DNA of 64,000 nucleotides, from assembly GCF_004349065.1 (NCBI RefSeq), contig NZ_SMKZ01000015.1:62001-126000 (forward strand), read 5' to 3'. How positions within the stretch are numbered: the first letter of the stretch is position 1; the number at the start of each line of letters is the position of its first letter. Source of the stretch: Jiangella asiatica. GTDB lineage: Bacteria > Actinomycetota > Actinomycetes > Jiangellales > Jiangellaceae. The notes beneath the pieces were generated by a model that did not search any database, was not told where the DNA came from, and saw only the letters and a program-made list of their open reading frames with translations. Shown piece by piece: positions 39,692 to 48,544 of the stretch. A program made the position numbers and the translations under genes.

Positions 39692-41605
39692 ATGAGGCGG
39701 TGGTTTGCCGGCCTTGTCACCTTGGGCATGATCGCCGGCTGTTCTCTTTCCGATGACGACGACGGCGGCACCGGCGGCGGTCCGGTCGCCGTCATGGGGC
39801 TGACGTCCTTCGACGCCTGCGCCGATCTCCTCGACCATCTGAAGGCCGAGGCCCGGGACCGGGTCGGGCCGTGGGGGCTGGGCACCGGTGACATCGCGTA
39901 CGCGGCCGAGGGAGGAGCGGTGGAGGACAGCGCGGCGGCTCCGCTCTCGTCCATCGCGCCGCAGTCGGTTCCGGACCACTCCACCACGAACGTGCAAGAG
40001 GCCGGGGTCGACGAGCCCGACGTCGCCAAGACCGACGGACGGCTGATCGTCAGCGCCGCCGGAGGCGACCTGCGCATCGTCGACGTCACCGGCGACGCGC
40101 CTCGCGAGGTCGGCCGGCTCCGCCTCACCGTCGACGACTACACCGACGCGTCGCTGTTCCTCGCCGGTGACCGAGTCGTCGTGCTGGTCCGGGAGAACTC
40201 GATGATCGCCTACGACGCGCCCGGCTCGTTCATGCCGCCGGCGACGCGGACCACCGTGCTGCTGGTCGACATCTCCGACCCCGCCGACCCGGCCATCGCG
40301 TCGACGCTCGAGGTCGACGGCAGCTACCTGGACGCCCGGATGGTCGACGACACTGTCCGGCTGGTCGTCAGCTCCGCGCCGTCGCTGGAGTTCCCGATGG
40401 ACGAGGACGACTGGGAGCGGCCCGAGGCGGAACTGACCGAGCGCAACCGCGCCGTCGTCGAGGAGTCCACCATCGAGGACTGGCTGCCGTCCTACGAGTT
40501 CACCGACGGCTCCGCCGACCCGGTGACCGGCCAGCTGGTCGAGTGCGAGCGGATGAACCAGCCCGCGGAGTTCGCCGGCTTCGCCACGCTCAGCGTGGTC
40601 ACGTTCGACCCCGCCGCCGGGCTGAGCGCCGACGGCACGGTCGGGGTGCTCACCGACGGCGAAACCGTCTACGCCAGCCCGGACCGCCTCTACGTCGCGA
40701 CCACCCGGTGGGGCGAGCCGTTCCCCGTCGAGACCTCGCGCATCGGGCCACCCGATCCCGGTCCGGCCGAGCTGACCACCGGCATCCACGCGTTCGACAT
40801 CGCCGGTGACGCGCCGGCCCGCTACCTCGCCTCCGGTGAGGTCGACGGGCGCATCATCGGGCGCTACGCGATGTCGGAGTTCGAGGGTGTGCTGCGCGTC
40901 GCCACCACGATGGACTCCTGGTCCGGCGACACCGACACCAGCGAGAGCCAGCTGGTCACACTGGAGCAGCGCGGCAGCGAGCTGGTCCAGCTCGGGCGGG
41001 TGGGCGGCCTGGGCAAGGGCGAGCAGATCTACGCGGTCCGCTACTTCGGCCCGATCGGGTACGTGGTCACGTTCCGCCAGATCGACCCGCTGTACGTGCT
41101 GGACCTGGCCGACCCGGCGGCACCGGCGGTCAGCGGCGAGCTCAAGATCACCGGCTACTCCGCCTACCTGCACTCCGTCGGCGAGGACCGGCTGGTCGGT
41201 GTCGGCCAGGAGGCGACGCCCGACGGCATGAGCATCGGCGCCCAGGTCTCGCTGTTCGACGTCGGTGACCCGGCCGCGCCGGTCAAGCTCGACGGACACG
41301 TCGTCCCCGGCGCCTGGGCACAGACCGAGTACGACCCGCAGGCCTTCCTGCACTGGCCCGACTCCGGCCAGGTCGTGGTGCCGATCGAGGGCATGTCCGG
41401 GTCCAGCGCGCTGGTCGTGCGGGTCGACGCCGACACCGTCACCGAGCAGGGCACCGTCACCCGGACCGAGCCGGCACCGGACGGCTACGCGTGGCTGCGC
41501 CGCAGCATCGTCATCGGCGACTCGCTGTACACGGTCTGGCAGGACGGCATCCAGGTGAACGACCTGGACGACCTCGAGCCGGGCGGCTGGCTGTCGTTCA
41601 CCTGA
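39692..41605 (+). CDS. secreted beta-propeller lipoprotein (Beta_propel family)
   Basis: A 637-residue lipoprotein with a signal peptide ending at the lipobox MIAGC (Cys about 16). The mature protein has the TNVQEAGVDEPDVAKTDGR block that opens the Beta_propel family. Repeating beta-propeller blades follow (LRIVDVTGD, VLLVDISDPADP, LSVVTFDP, LYVLDLADPAAP, VSLFDVGDPAAP), with a C-terminal W-rich closing strand. Function in the family is unknown; it is expected on the outer face of the membrane. Confidence 0.9.
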   Translation: MRRWFAGLVTLGMIAGCSLSDDDDGGTGGGPVAVMGLTSFDACADLLDHLKAEARDRVGPWGLGTGDIAYAAEGGAVEDSAAAPLSSIAPQSVPDHSTTNVQEAGVDEPDVAKTDGRLIVSAAGGDLRIVDVTGDAPREVGRLRLTVDDYTDASLFLAGDRVVVLVRENSMIAYDAPGSFMPPATRTTVLLVDISDPADPAIASTLEVDGSYLDARMVDDTVRLVVSSAPSLEFPMDEDDWERPEAELTERNRAVVEESTIEDWLPSYEFTDGSADPVTGQLVECERMNQPAEFAGFATLSVVTFDPAAGLSADGTVGVLTDGETVYASPDRLYVATTRWGEPFPVETSRIGPPDPGPAELTTGIHAFDIAGDAPARYLASGEVDGRIIGRYAMSEFEGVLRVATTMDSWSGDTDTSESQLVTLEQRGSELVQLGRVGGLGKGEQIYAVRYFGPIGYVVTFRQIDPLYVLDLADPAAPAVSGELKITGYSAYLHSVGEDRLVGVGQEATPDGMSIGAQVSLFDVGDPAAPVKLDGHVVPGAWAQTEYDPQAFLHWPDSGQVVVPIEGMSGSSALVVRVDADTVTEQGTVTRTEPAPDGYAWLRRSIVIGDSLYTVWQDGIQVNDLDDLEPGGWLSFT

Positions 41606-41615
41606 CCACGGCCGG

Positions 41616-42254
41616 TCAGGAGGACGTGGCGCTCGCGGCGGCCTCCGCGGCGCAGTCGTCGGCGAGGCTGGCCAGGTAGTCGGCCAGCGGCTCCAGCCCG
41701 ACCTCGGCGCGCCGCTCCTCGACCCCCTCCGGGTCGGCGAGCCGCGCCGGCTGTGCCTCGCCGTCCACGCAGCCGATCTGGGTGCCGTACACCTGCTCAC
41801 CGCCGATGTTGAGCGCGACGCGGTCCTCCAGGTACGCCAGCTCCGTGGGGTCCGCGGCACCGGCGGCGACGGCGTCGCGCATCAGGTCCAGCGCGTCCTC
41901 CTGGAAGGGCACGTCCAGGTCGGAGTGCTGGGCGATCACCCAGGCCGCGCTGGCGCCGTCCTGCCCGACGACGTCCCAGGTGGGCCAGCCGTGCTCGTCG
42001 ATGATCTCGCGCAGCCGGTCGGTGCGCTCCTGGTCATTCCACTCACCGGCGACCTGGCCGGTGCGCTCGGCCTGGTCCTGCTCCTGCATGGCCAGCAGCT
42101 CGTCGCGCAGCTCCGGCTCGGTGACGCCCGGCTCGACCGGCCCGGCGGCCGTAGTGCTGCCGGACCCTTCGCCGTCGTCGGGCTCGGAGCTGTCGTCGGG
42201 CCCGGAGCAGCCAACCAGCAGCAGACACACGAGCACGATCGCCGACCTGATCAT
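41616..42254 (-). CDS. DUF6624-type lipoprotein
   Basis: A 212-residue lipoprotein: signal with lipobox LLVGC (Cys16), an acidic Ser/Gly linker, then a helical domain of the DUF6624 pattern (ELLAMQEQDQAER, IIDEHGWPTWDVVGQDGASAAWVIAQHSD and a late YGTQIGC). Function is unknown. It converges on the beta-propeller gene with a 10-base gap. Confidence 0.85.
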   Translation of the reverse strand: MIRSAIVLVCLLLVGCSGPDDSSEPDDGEGSGSTTAAGPVEPGVTEPELRDELLAMQEQDQAERTGQVAGEWNDQERTDRLREIIDEHGWPTWDVVGQDGASAAWVIAQHSDLDVPFQEDALDLMRDAVAAGAADPTELAYLEDRVALNIGGEQVYGTQIGCVDGEAQPARLADPEGVEERRAEVGLEPLADYLASLADDCAAEAAASATSS

Positions 42255-42319
42255 CCCGACAGTATGGCGACCGGAGGCCCGTAGCGGAACAGCTCAGCAG
42301 GAGCGGGACCGCAGGGAGG

Positions 42320-43225
42320 TCAGCGGTCGGTGTTGGCGCCGCACAGCACGATGCACGGCAGCTCGCCGGGCACCCGGCCGGCCAGCCAGGCGGCGAACGG
42401 CACGGCCGCCGCCGGCTCGACGAGCAGCCGGAACTCCTCCCACAACCGGTCGCGAGCGGCCAGCAGCTCGTCGTCGCTGACCAACACCGAGCGAGTGTCG
42501 GCCGCGGTGAGCACCGCCAACGGCAGAGTGCCGACCCGGGTCGCGCCCAGCGCCGACGACGCGACCGAGTCCACCGGGGAGTCGACCGGCTCGCCCGCCT
42601 CGAGTGCCCGGTGCAGGGCGCAGCACCCCTGCGGCTCGACGGCGACGGTGACGCGGCCGCCGATGGCCAGCGCGGTGCCGGCCGCCAGGCCGCCCCCGCC
42701 GACGGCGACCGCAACCGCGTCGACGTCGGGCGCCTCGGCGACCACCTCGGCCGCGACCGTGCCCTGCCCGGCGATCACCGCCGCATCGTCGTAGGCCGGG
42801 AGGTACCGCACACCCGGCCGCGCGGCCACCGCGGTGGCGGCAGCGGCGGCCTCGGCGTACGTGCTCCCGTGCCGGATCAGCTCGGCGCCGGACTGCTCGA
42901 TGCGCCGGGCCTTGCCCTCCGGCACCGTCTCCGGCACGAACACCGTCGCCGGGAGATCGAGCAGCTTCGCCGCCGTGGCGACGCCCAGGCCGTGGTTGCC
43001 GCCGGACGCGGTGACGACGCGGTCCGGACGCTCGCCGCCGCGCAACGCGTTGAGCGCGCCACGCAGCTTGAACGAGCCGCTGCGCTGGAGGTGCTCGAGC
43101 TTGACCACCAGGGGTCGCCCGTCGACCTGCGCCCTCATCAGCGGAGTGTGCCGGACGTACTCGGTGATCGTCGCCGCCGCGGTGCTGACGTCGGCGACGG
43201 CCGGCAAGCCGGTGGAGGTGGTCAT
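42320..43225 (-). CDS. PLP-dependent threonine/serine dehydratase
   Basis: A 301-residue fold-type II PLP enzyme without the regulatory ACT domain, so of the catabolic or racemase-like class. The Schiff-base lysine is in SGSFKLRGA, the phosphate-binding glycine loop is VGGGGLAAG, and SGGNHG binds the substrate carboxylate. It would deaminate threonine or serine to a 2-oxo acid. The length is slightly below the usual 310-330. Confidence 0.9.
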   Translation of the reverse strand: MTTSTGLPAVADVSTAAATITEYVRHTPLMRAQVDGRPLVVKLEHLQRSGSFKLRGALNALRGGERPDRVVTASGGNHGLGVATAAKLLDLPATVFVPETVPEGKARRIEQSGAELIRHGSTYAEAAAAATAVAARPGVRYLPAYDDAAVIAGQGTVAAEVVAEAPDVDAVAVAVGGGGLAAGTALAIGGRVTVAVEPQGCCALHRALEAGEPVDSPVDSVASSALGATRVGTLPLAVLTAADTRSVLVSDDELLAARDRLWEEFRLLVEPAAAVPFAAWLAGRVPGELPCIVLCGANTDR

Positions 43226-43269
43226 GGGTCTACCCTGGACGCCTGGCGGGCGATCGGCAAAATCGATGC

Positions 43270-44370
43270 TCAGACCCGGCTGGTCTCGACCCGGGCCGGT
43301 CGGCCGAGGAACTCGCCGTGTGCGTCGGCGGCCATTTCCAGGGCCCGCAGCTCCGCCTCGTCGAACGGGCGGTACAGCACGGCGTGGACGGTGACGGCGT
43401 CGGCGGTGGCCGTGCGCTTCCACCGCCCGGCGACCTGGGTGTCGACCACGATGACGCCGTTGGGCAATGCCAGCTGGTCCGGTGCCGCGGCGACCAGACC
43501 TTCGATGTCGAGCAGATGCTTGCTGCGGGTGTAGCCGACGATGTACTCGTCGTAGGCCTGCAGCAGGTGCACGGCCGGAGACCGCACCGGCGGTACGGCC
43601 GGGCCGGGCGCGAACCAGTAGGTGGCGCCGTCGACGTCGATGCTCTCCAGCGCGTCGCCGGCCAGCGACAGGCCGGTGGCGATGTCGCTCATGGTCAGGC
43701 TGGACCACCAGGCGATGTCCTTCGCCGTCGCCGGGCCGTGGCTGGTGAAGTACCGCCGGGTCAGCTCGGCCAGCGCCGCTTCGCGGTCGAGGCTCACCGC
43801 ACCCGGTGCACGTTCGTCGAGCAGGGCGTAGGTGTGCTGCTTGCCGTGTAGCGGGCCACTGCAGATGACCCGCTCCAGCTCGGCGTGGATGAGGATGTAG
43901 CCGAGACGGACCCGCACCGCCGCGATGCCGTGGCCGTCGAGCATGGCCGCCACCTGGGCGCGGGTCAGGTGGTTGCCGCCGGCAACGGCGTCAGCGATGA
44001 GGTCCGCGGTGCGTGTGAGCAGGTCCGCGCCGAGGCCGGTCTGCCGATAGGCGTACGCGTTGAGCGCGTGCACCCGTGGCGCGGTCAGCTCCAGCAGCCA
44101 GCGGATGTCGGCCGGCGTGACGAAGTGCCACGTCGGCCGCAGCACGTGGGTGCGCAAGAAGACACCGTCGTCGAACGCGCGGTCGAGGTCCTGGTCGGTG
44201 AGGCCGCCGCCGAGGCGCTGCGCGACCGCCCACGTGGCCGGATGGTAGTCCTGCGACTGCACCGCGCCGAACCAGGCCACGACGCCGGCCGCGTCGCCGA
44301 ACCGAACCGGCGGCGCGGCGCCCAGACCGACCGTGCTCACGCGCCGGTGCGCGAGCTCGCGCTCGTCCAC
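43270..44370 (-). CDS. winged-helix DNA-binding protein (HTH_42), AlkZ-related
   Basis: A 366-residue HTH_42 protein. Typical blocks are RRVSTVGL, FGAVQSQDYHPATWAVAQRL (carrying the QSQ tripeptide that corresponds to the catalytic QxQ region of AlkZ-type glycosylases), LRTHVLRPTWHFV and VHLLQAYDEYIVGYTRSK. The QSQ and RPTWHFV elements make a DNA glycosylase role more likely here than for the paralogue at 5964-7154. The GTG start lies two bases after the stop of the DUF885 gene, so the two are co-transcribed. Confidence 0.82.
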   Translation of the reverse strand: MDERELAHRRVSTVGLGAAPPVRFGDAAGVVAWFGAVQSQDYHPATWAVAQRLGGGLTDQDLDRAFDDGVFLRTHVLRPTWHFVTPADIRWLLELTAPRVHALNAYAYRQTGLGADLLTRTADLIADAVAGGNHLTRAQVAAMLDGHGIAAVRVRLGYILIHAELERVICSGPLHGKQHTYALLDERAPGAVSLDREAALAELTRRYFTSHGPATAKDIAWWSSLTMSDIATGLSLAGDALESIDVDGATYWFAPGPAVPPVRSPAVHLLQAYDEYIVGYTRSKHLLDIEGLVAAAPDQLALPNGVIVVDTQVAGRWKRTATADAVTVHAVLYRPFDEAELRALEMAADAHGEFLGRPARVETSRV

Positions 44371-44372
44371 CG

Positions 44373-46046
44373 TCAGCCCTGCCCGTCGACCCAGGCGCGC
44401 ACGACCTCGTCGAGCACGCCCATCGGCAGCGCGCCGCTGCCGAGCACGACGTCGTGGAAGGCCCGGATGTCGAAGGCGTCGCCGAGCGCGGCCTCGGCGA
44501 CGGCCCGGATGCGCTGAATTTCCAGCCGGCCGACCATGTACGCCAGCGCCTGGCCGGGCGCGGAGATATAGCGGTCGACCTCCGTCTCGATCTCGACCTG
44601 ACTGGTAGCGGTGTTGGCGACCATGAAGTCCACCGCCTGCTGCCGGCTCCAGCCCTTGGCGTGCAGGCCGGTGTCGACGACCAGCCGGCAGGCGCGCAGG
44701 GAGTCCTCGCTGAGCATGCCGAGCCGGGCGACGTCGTCGGAGTACAGGCTCATCTCGTCGGCGAGCCGCTCGGTGTAGAGCCCCCAGCCCTCGTCGTAGG
44801 CCGTGACACCCATGAGGCGGCGCAGACGCGGCAGGTGGGTCAGCTCCTGGGAGATGGTGATCTGGAAGTGATGGCCGGGCACGCCCTCGTGGAACGCGAC
44901 GGACTCGGCGCTGTAGCGGTCGCGCTTCTCCGCCTCGTGGGTGTTGGCGAAGTAGGTGCCGGGGCGGCTGCCGTCGAGGGCGGGCTGCATGTAGTAGGCG
45001 CCAGGCGCCCCCGGCGCCTCGGCGGCCGGCACCGCTTCGACCACGCAGCTCTGCGACGGCAACCGGCCGAACCACCGCGGCGCGACCTCCTCGGCGCGCA
45101 TGATGGCCGAGCGGGCCGCGGCCAGCAGCTCGTCGCCGTCCTTCCAGCGCATGGCCGGGTCGGTGCGCAGCCGGCCGAGGATATCGCGAAGGTCGGTGGT
45201 GCCGAAGACCCGGCTGCCGACCTCCGCGTACTCGTCGGTCAGCCGGGCCAGCACCTCGAGCCCGGTCTGGTGCAGCTGGTCGGGGGTGCGGTCGGTGGTG
45301 GTGTGGCCCCGCGCCAGCCGTGCGTAGAAGTCGTCCCCGCCGGGGAGCCAGGACAGGCCGGGGCGGTCGTCGGGCCGGCCGTACGGCACGACGTCGGCGG
45401 CCACGGCGTCGCGGTAGCGGCCCACGGCCGGGTACACGACATCGGTGAGCAACCGGTCGCGCTCGGCCCGAAACGCGCCGGTGTCGGCGCCGCTCCCGGG
45501 CGCCGGCTCCGGGCGTCGCAACGGGTCGTCCGCGGGCGCGGCGAGGTACCGCTCGAAGTGGGCGACGGTGGCCTCGGCCAGCCGCCGCACCGGAAGCCTG
45601 CCGGCCGCGACGCCGGAGCGGTGCCGCTCGGCGATGGCCGCGAACAACGTGGGCAGGGCGGCCAGCCGCGCCAGGTAGCCGTCGGCGTGCGCCTGCTCGG
45701 TGATGCCGACGAGCGGCAGCTCGGAGAGCGTGCCGACGGCCGGGGCGAAGAAGGAGTTGACGACGGTGTACTCGATGCCGCGGGTGGCCAGCCGGTCGCG
45801 TTCGATCTCGATCTGCCGCAGGACGACGGACCGGGTCACGCGGTCGTCGGGGCTCAGCCCGGCCGGGTCGACCGCGCGAGCCCGCTCGGCGAGCTCGGCC
45901 AGGCGTCGGTCGACCGCGGTCTCACCGGCCTCGGTGTAGTCGGTCAGCCGGTCCTCGCGGTCGCGGATGCCCAGCAGCGAGGCCTCCAGCGGTGCGGCGT
46001 CGAGCAGGACGTCCAGGAGCTCGTCGGCGAGCTGGGCGATGGTCAT
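44373..46046 (-). CDS. DUF885 metallopeptidase-like protein
   Basis: A 557-residue protein without signal peptide. The metal motif is HEGVPGHHFQ at about residues 382-391, an HExxxGH-type zinc site, followed about 30 residues later by DEGWGLYTERL, which supplies the third ligand. The length and the C-terminal PGQALAYMVGRLEIQ block are as in the family. It is a predicted cytosolic peptidase of unknown substrate. Linked by a two-base gap to the HTH_42 gene. Confidence 0.88.
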   Translation of the reverse strand: MTIAQLADELLDVLLDAAPLEASLLGIRDREDRLTDYTEAGETAVDRRLAELAERARAVDPAGLSPDDRVTRSVVLRQIEIERDRLATRGIEYTVVNSFFAPAVGTLSELPLVGITEQAHADGYLARLAALPTLFAAIAERHRSGVAAGRLPVRRLAEATVAHFERYLAAPADDPLRRPEPAPGSGADTGAFRAERDRLLTDVVYPAVGRYRDAVAADVVPYGRPDDRPGLSWLPGGDDFYARLARGHTTTDRTPDQLHQTGLEVLARLTDEYAEVGSRVFGTTDLRDILGRLRTDPAMRWKDGDELLAAARSAIMRAEEVAPRWFGRLPSQSCVVEAVPAAEAPGAPGAYYMQPALDGSRPGTYFANTHEAEKRDRYSAESVAFHEGVPGHHFQITISQELTHLPRLRRLMGVTAYDEGWGLYTERLADEMSLYSDDVARLGMLSEDSLRACRLVVDTGLHAKGWSRQQAVDFMVANTATSQVEIETEVDRYISAPGQALAYMVGRLEIQRIRAVAEAALGDAFDIRAFHDVVLGSGALPMGVLDEVVRAWVDGQG

Positions 46047-46120
46047 GGCATCTCCCGCGGTATCGGCTGGTGAGCACGACCGTACCGGTCGGTGCCGACA
46101 GGCACCTGCGAATTCCCGAG

Positions 46121-46162
46121 CGGCCTGATGCCCGCCGCACGCACCCGGCGGGCATCAGGCCG
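46121..46162. terminator. 17-base perfect hairpin at the protease stop
   Basis: Arms 46121-46137 and 46146-46162 are perfectly complementary, with an eight-base loop. The right arm contains the stop codon of the HtrA-like gene (46155-46157). It would end minus-strand transcription from that gene about 75 bases before the DUF885 start. Confidence 0.7.
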
Positions 46163-47441
46163 CGGGGCCCTCCGTCAGCGTGACCGTGGCGGTCTGCGTC
46201 CCGCCGTCGGTGCTGGTCCACGTCAGTTCCACCGAGTCGCCCGGGTCGTAGCCGTCGAGGATCTGGCGCAGGTCGTCGGCGGAGCCGACGGTGACGCCGT
46301 CGACGGCGGTGATCGTGTCGCCGGCACGCAAACCCGCCGAGGCCGCCGGCCCGCCGTCGACAACACCGGCGATCGCCGCACCCGCCGCGCTCTGCTCGGA
46401 CCATCCGCCCCGGCCCATGCCGCCCGGCACCGATCCGGAGTTTCCCGTCGCGAGCTCGACGCCGAGGAACGCGGGGTAGCCGATGGTGACGGTGTCGGTG
46501 TCCTGGCCGGCCAGGATCGTGTCGACCACCTGCATGGCGTCGTCGATCGGGATGGCGTACCCGGCGATGTCGGTGCCGGCGGAGTACGCGGCCGGCATGC
46601 CGTTCGTGTCCGTCGCCGCGGTGTTGACGCCGACCACCTCGCCCTCGTCGTCGAGCAGCGGTCCGCCGGAGTCGCCGGCGACGATGTCGGCGTCGACCTC
46701 GATCAGCGACTGGAGCGTCTCGCCGGCGGCACCGTACGACGTCGACGCCGTGATGGTCTGGTCCAGCGCCGTGACCGTACCGGCGGCTGCCACCAGCTCG
46801 CCTTCGCCGTAGGCGTTGCCGACACCGGTGACCTCGTCGCCGACACCCGGGTCGCCGTCGTCGTCCAGGTCCGCGACGTCGAGGCCGCTCGCGTCCTCGA
46901 GCTCGATCACGGCGATGTCCGCGGTGGCGTCCCGCCCGATGACCGTGGCCTCGTACGTCTGGCCGGTCGCCGGCACGGTGACCGTGATCTCGGTCGAGCC
47001 CTCGATCACGTGGTTGTTGGTCAGGACGAGGCCGTCGGAGGTCAGGACGATGCCGGTGCCGGCAGAGACCGAACGGGAGTAGCCGTTCGCCGCTTCGATG
47101 ATCACGACGCCCGCCTCCTGCTCGTCGGTCGCGTCGGTGACGTCGAGCGTCGCGGTCGCGGATTCGTCGGGGGCGACCCCGCCGCCGTTCGGTCCGCCCG
47201 GCCCAGCCGGACCGAACGGCGAACCTGAGCCGCGGCCCGCACCCGGCTGGAGCGCCACGCTGTCCGCCGGTGCCCACCCCTCGTCGCTCGTGACGGCGAG
47301 TGCGGCGCCGGCGGCCACCGCAGAGATCAGCAGCGTGCCGCCCAATGTGGCCGACACCAGCCAGAGCCGCCGCCGCGGACGCGTGGCGTCCTGGCCGCTG
47401 GGTGCGGTGATGTCGCTGGACTCGTCACCTGTACGGTTCAT
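46155..47441 (-). CDS. membrane-anchored HtrA/PepD-like serine protease with PDZ domain
   Basis: A 428-residue envelope protease: a cytosolic basic N-terminus, a membrane helix (about 27-50), a Gly/Pro-rich linker, a trypsin-like domain (about 105-310) and a PDZ domain (about 320-425). The triad is intact: His144 (TNNHVIEG), Asp175 (TADIAVIE) and Ser258 (GDSGGPL). Such proteases degrade misfolded exported proteins and feed envelope-stress signalling. The start at 47441 follows a GGGAGGAA site. Confidence 0.92.
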   Translation of the reverse strand: MNRTGDESSDITAPSGQDATRPRRRLWLVSATLGGTLLISAVAAGAALAVTSDEGWAPADSVALQPGAGRGSGSPFGPAGPGGPNGGGVAPDESATATLDVTDATDEQEAGVVIIEAANGYSRSVSAGTGIVLTSDGLVLTNNHVIEGSTEITVTVPATGQTYEATVIGRDATADIAVIELEDASGLDVADLDDDGDPGVGDEVTGVGNAYGEGELVAAAGTVTALDQTITASTSYGAAGETLQSLIEVDADIVAGDSGGPLLDDEGEVVGVNTAATDTNGMPAAYSAGTDIAGYAIPIDDAMQVVDTILAGQDTDTVTIGYPAFLGVELATGNSGSVPGGMGRGGWSEQSAAGAAIAGVVDGGPAASAGLRAGDTITAVDGVTVGSADDLRQILDGYDPGDSVELTWTSTDGGTQTATVTLTEGPAA

Positions 47442-47546
47442 CGTCGGTTCCTCCCGTGATCGCCACCTTTGATGACGTCGAGCAAACCGGAGGAACCCGA
47501 GAGCGGACTGAAAGGCACCTTAAGCGCTGCGAAGAATCCGGCGAGG

Positions 47547-47741
47547 TCAGATTCGCCGCCGGGCCAGGGCGAGGACGAGGACCACGAGCACCGCCATCAG
47601 CGCCGCGCTCACCGACGCGGCGACCGTCACGCCGGAGACGAACGCCTCGCGGGCCGCGCAGAGCACCGCGAGAGCGGCCCGCTCACGGCGGCCGGCGCAG
47701 TCGGGTACGGACGGAGAGTCGACAGCTTGGCTCGAGGTCAC
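47547..47741 (-). pseudogene. MFS drug-efflux gene reduced to its two ends
   Basis: A 64-codon frame. Residues up to about 29 (MTSSQAVDSPSVP then AGRRERAALAVLC) read like the cytosolic start and first-helix entry of DHA2-type MFS transporters. From about residue 29 the frame passes directly into AAREAFVSGVTVAASVSAALMAVLVV and an ARRR tail, typical of the last helix. Some 400 residues of the transporter are missing and the frame is preserved. The MerR/SoxR-type operator upstream survives, ending about where a leaderless GTG start at 47741 would need it. Confidence 0.55.
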
Positions 47742-47748
47742 GGGACCG

Positions 47749-47779
47749 AGGATTCAACCTCAACCGTTTTTGAGGTCAA
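47749..47779 (-). promoter_or_regulatory. MerR/SoxR-type promoter-operator
   Basis: ACCTCAA (47757-47763), six bases, TTGAGGT (47770-47776) form a 20-base dyad. Its CCTCAA-N6-TTGAGG core matches the SoxR-type operator layout. On the minus strand it lies inside a TTGACC -35 (47779-47774) with the long spacer usual for MerR-family promoters. The -10 (AATCCT, 47754-47749) is weak. It reads toward the MFS relic. No MerR gene is adjacent. Confidence 0.6.
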
Positions 47780-47854
47780 GCGTCGAGCACATCGTCTCGC
47801 CCTGGACGGGTACCACTACCGCGATGAGACGACCCCCGCGAGGACCGCACTGAC

Positions 47855-48334
47855 GTGCAGACGTTTCTGCCGTACCCCGAGTTCGAGGAATCCGCGCGCG
47901 TACTCGACCAGCGCCGGCTCGGCGGCCAGCGCGTGGAGGCTCTGCAGGTCCTGCGCGCTCTCACTCGGCCCGGCTACGGCTGGCGACACCACCCGGCGGC
48001 CGCCATGTGGGCCGGCTACGAGGAGGCGTTGGCGCGCTACGGCTTGGACATCTGCGCACGCTGGCGCTCACTCGGGCACGGCGACACCGTGGCCGTCACG
48101 ATCGATGCCGATCTGGCGGGCGCCACCGGTATCACGCCGGCTCGCACCCAACTCGAGCTGGCGGCGGCGGGCGAGCTGCCGCCGTGGCTCGGCGACCCGG
48201 AGTTCCACCGCTCCCACCAGTCCGCCCTCGTGCGCAAGAACCCCCAGCACTATCGCCGCTGGCTCCCCAACGTCCCGCCCGACCTGCCCTACGTGTGGCC
48301 GCGATCGGACCGGCCACGGCGGGTCCCGCCATGA
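47855..48334 (+). CDS. MSMEG_6728 family / pyrimidine-dimer glycosylase-like protein
   Basis: A 159-residue protein with QTFLPYPEFEESARVLDQRRLGGQRVEALQVLRAL at the start, then GWRHHPAAAMWAGYEEAL and the late FHRSHQSALVRKNPQHYR. This is the pattern of the actinobacterial MSMEG_6728 family, which is annotated near endonuclease V-type pyrimidine-dimer DNA glycosylases. Activity is unproven. The GTG start at 47855 has only a weak ribosome site. Confidence 0.8.
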   Translation: MQTFLPYPEFEESARVLDQRRLGGQRVEALQVLRALTRPGYGWRHHPAAAMWAGYEEALARYGLDICARWRSLGHGDTVAVTIDADLAGATGITPARTQLELAAAGELPPWLGDPEFHRSHQSALVRKNPQHYRRWLPNVPPDLPYVWPRSDRPRRVPP

Positions 48335-48544
48335 CCCGCGCCCCCGAGCTTGGTTACGAAGACCGGGTCCAGCCCGGTAGGTCCACGAGCTCACGCTGAC
48401 TCGGCCGCGCGCCGGCGACGTACCTGCCGTACAGCGGCGCCAGCAGCGAGTACCGCGCCTGCGCCGCCCACCTCGTTCGGCGCTTCGCGCAGATCGCTCT
48501 CGAGAGTGAGGACGACGGGTGGCGTCGAACTCGATACTTGAGCC

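Noticed and set aside
48340-48400. A tRNA-like stretch with GGTTACGAAGACCGGGTCCAGCCCGG
   Set aside because: No acceptor stem or anticodon arm can be formed around the T-arm-like hairpin, so no tRNA is called.
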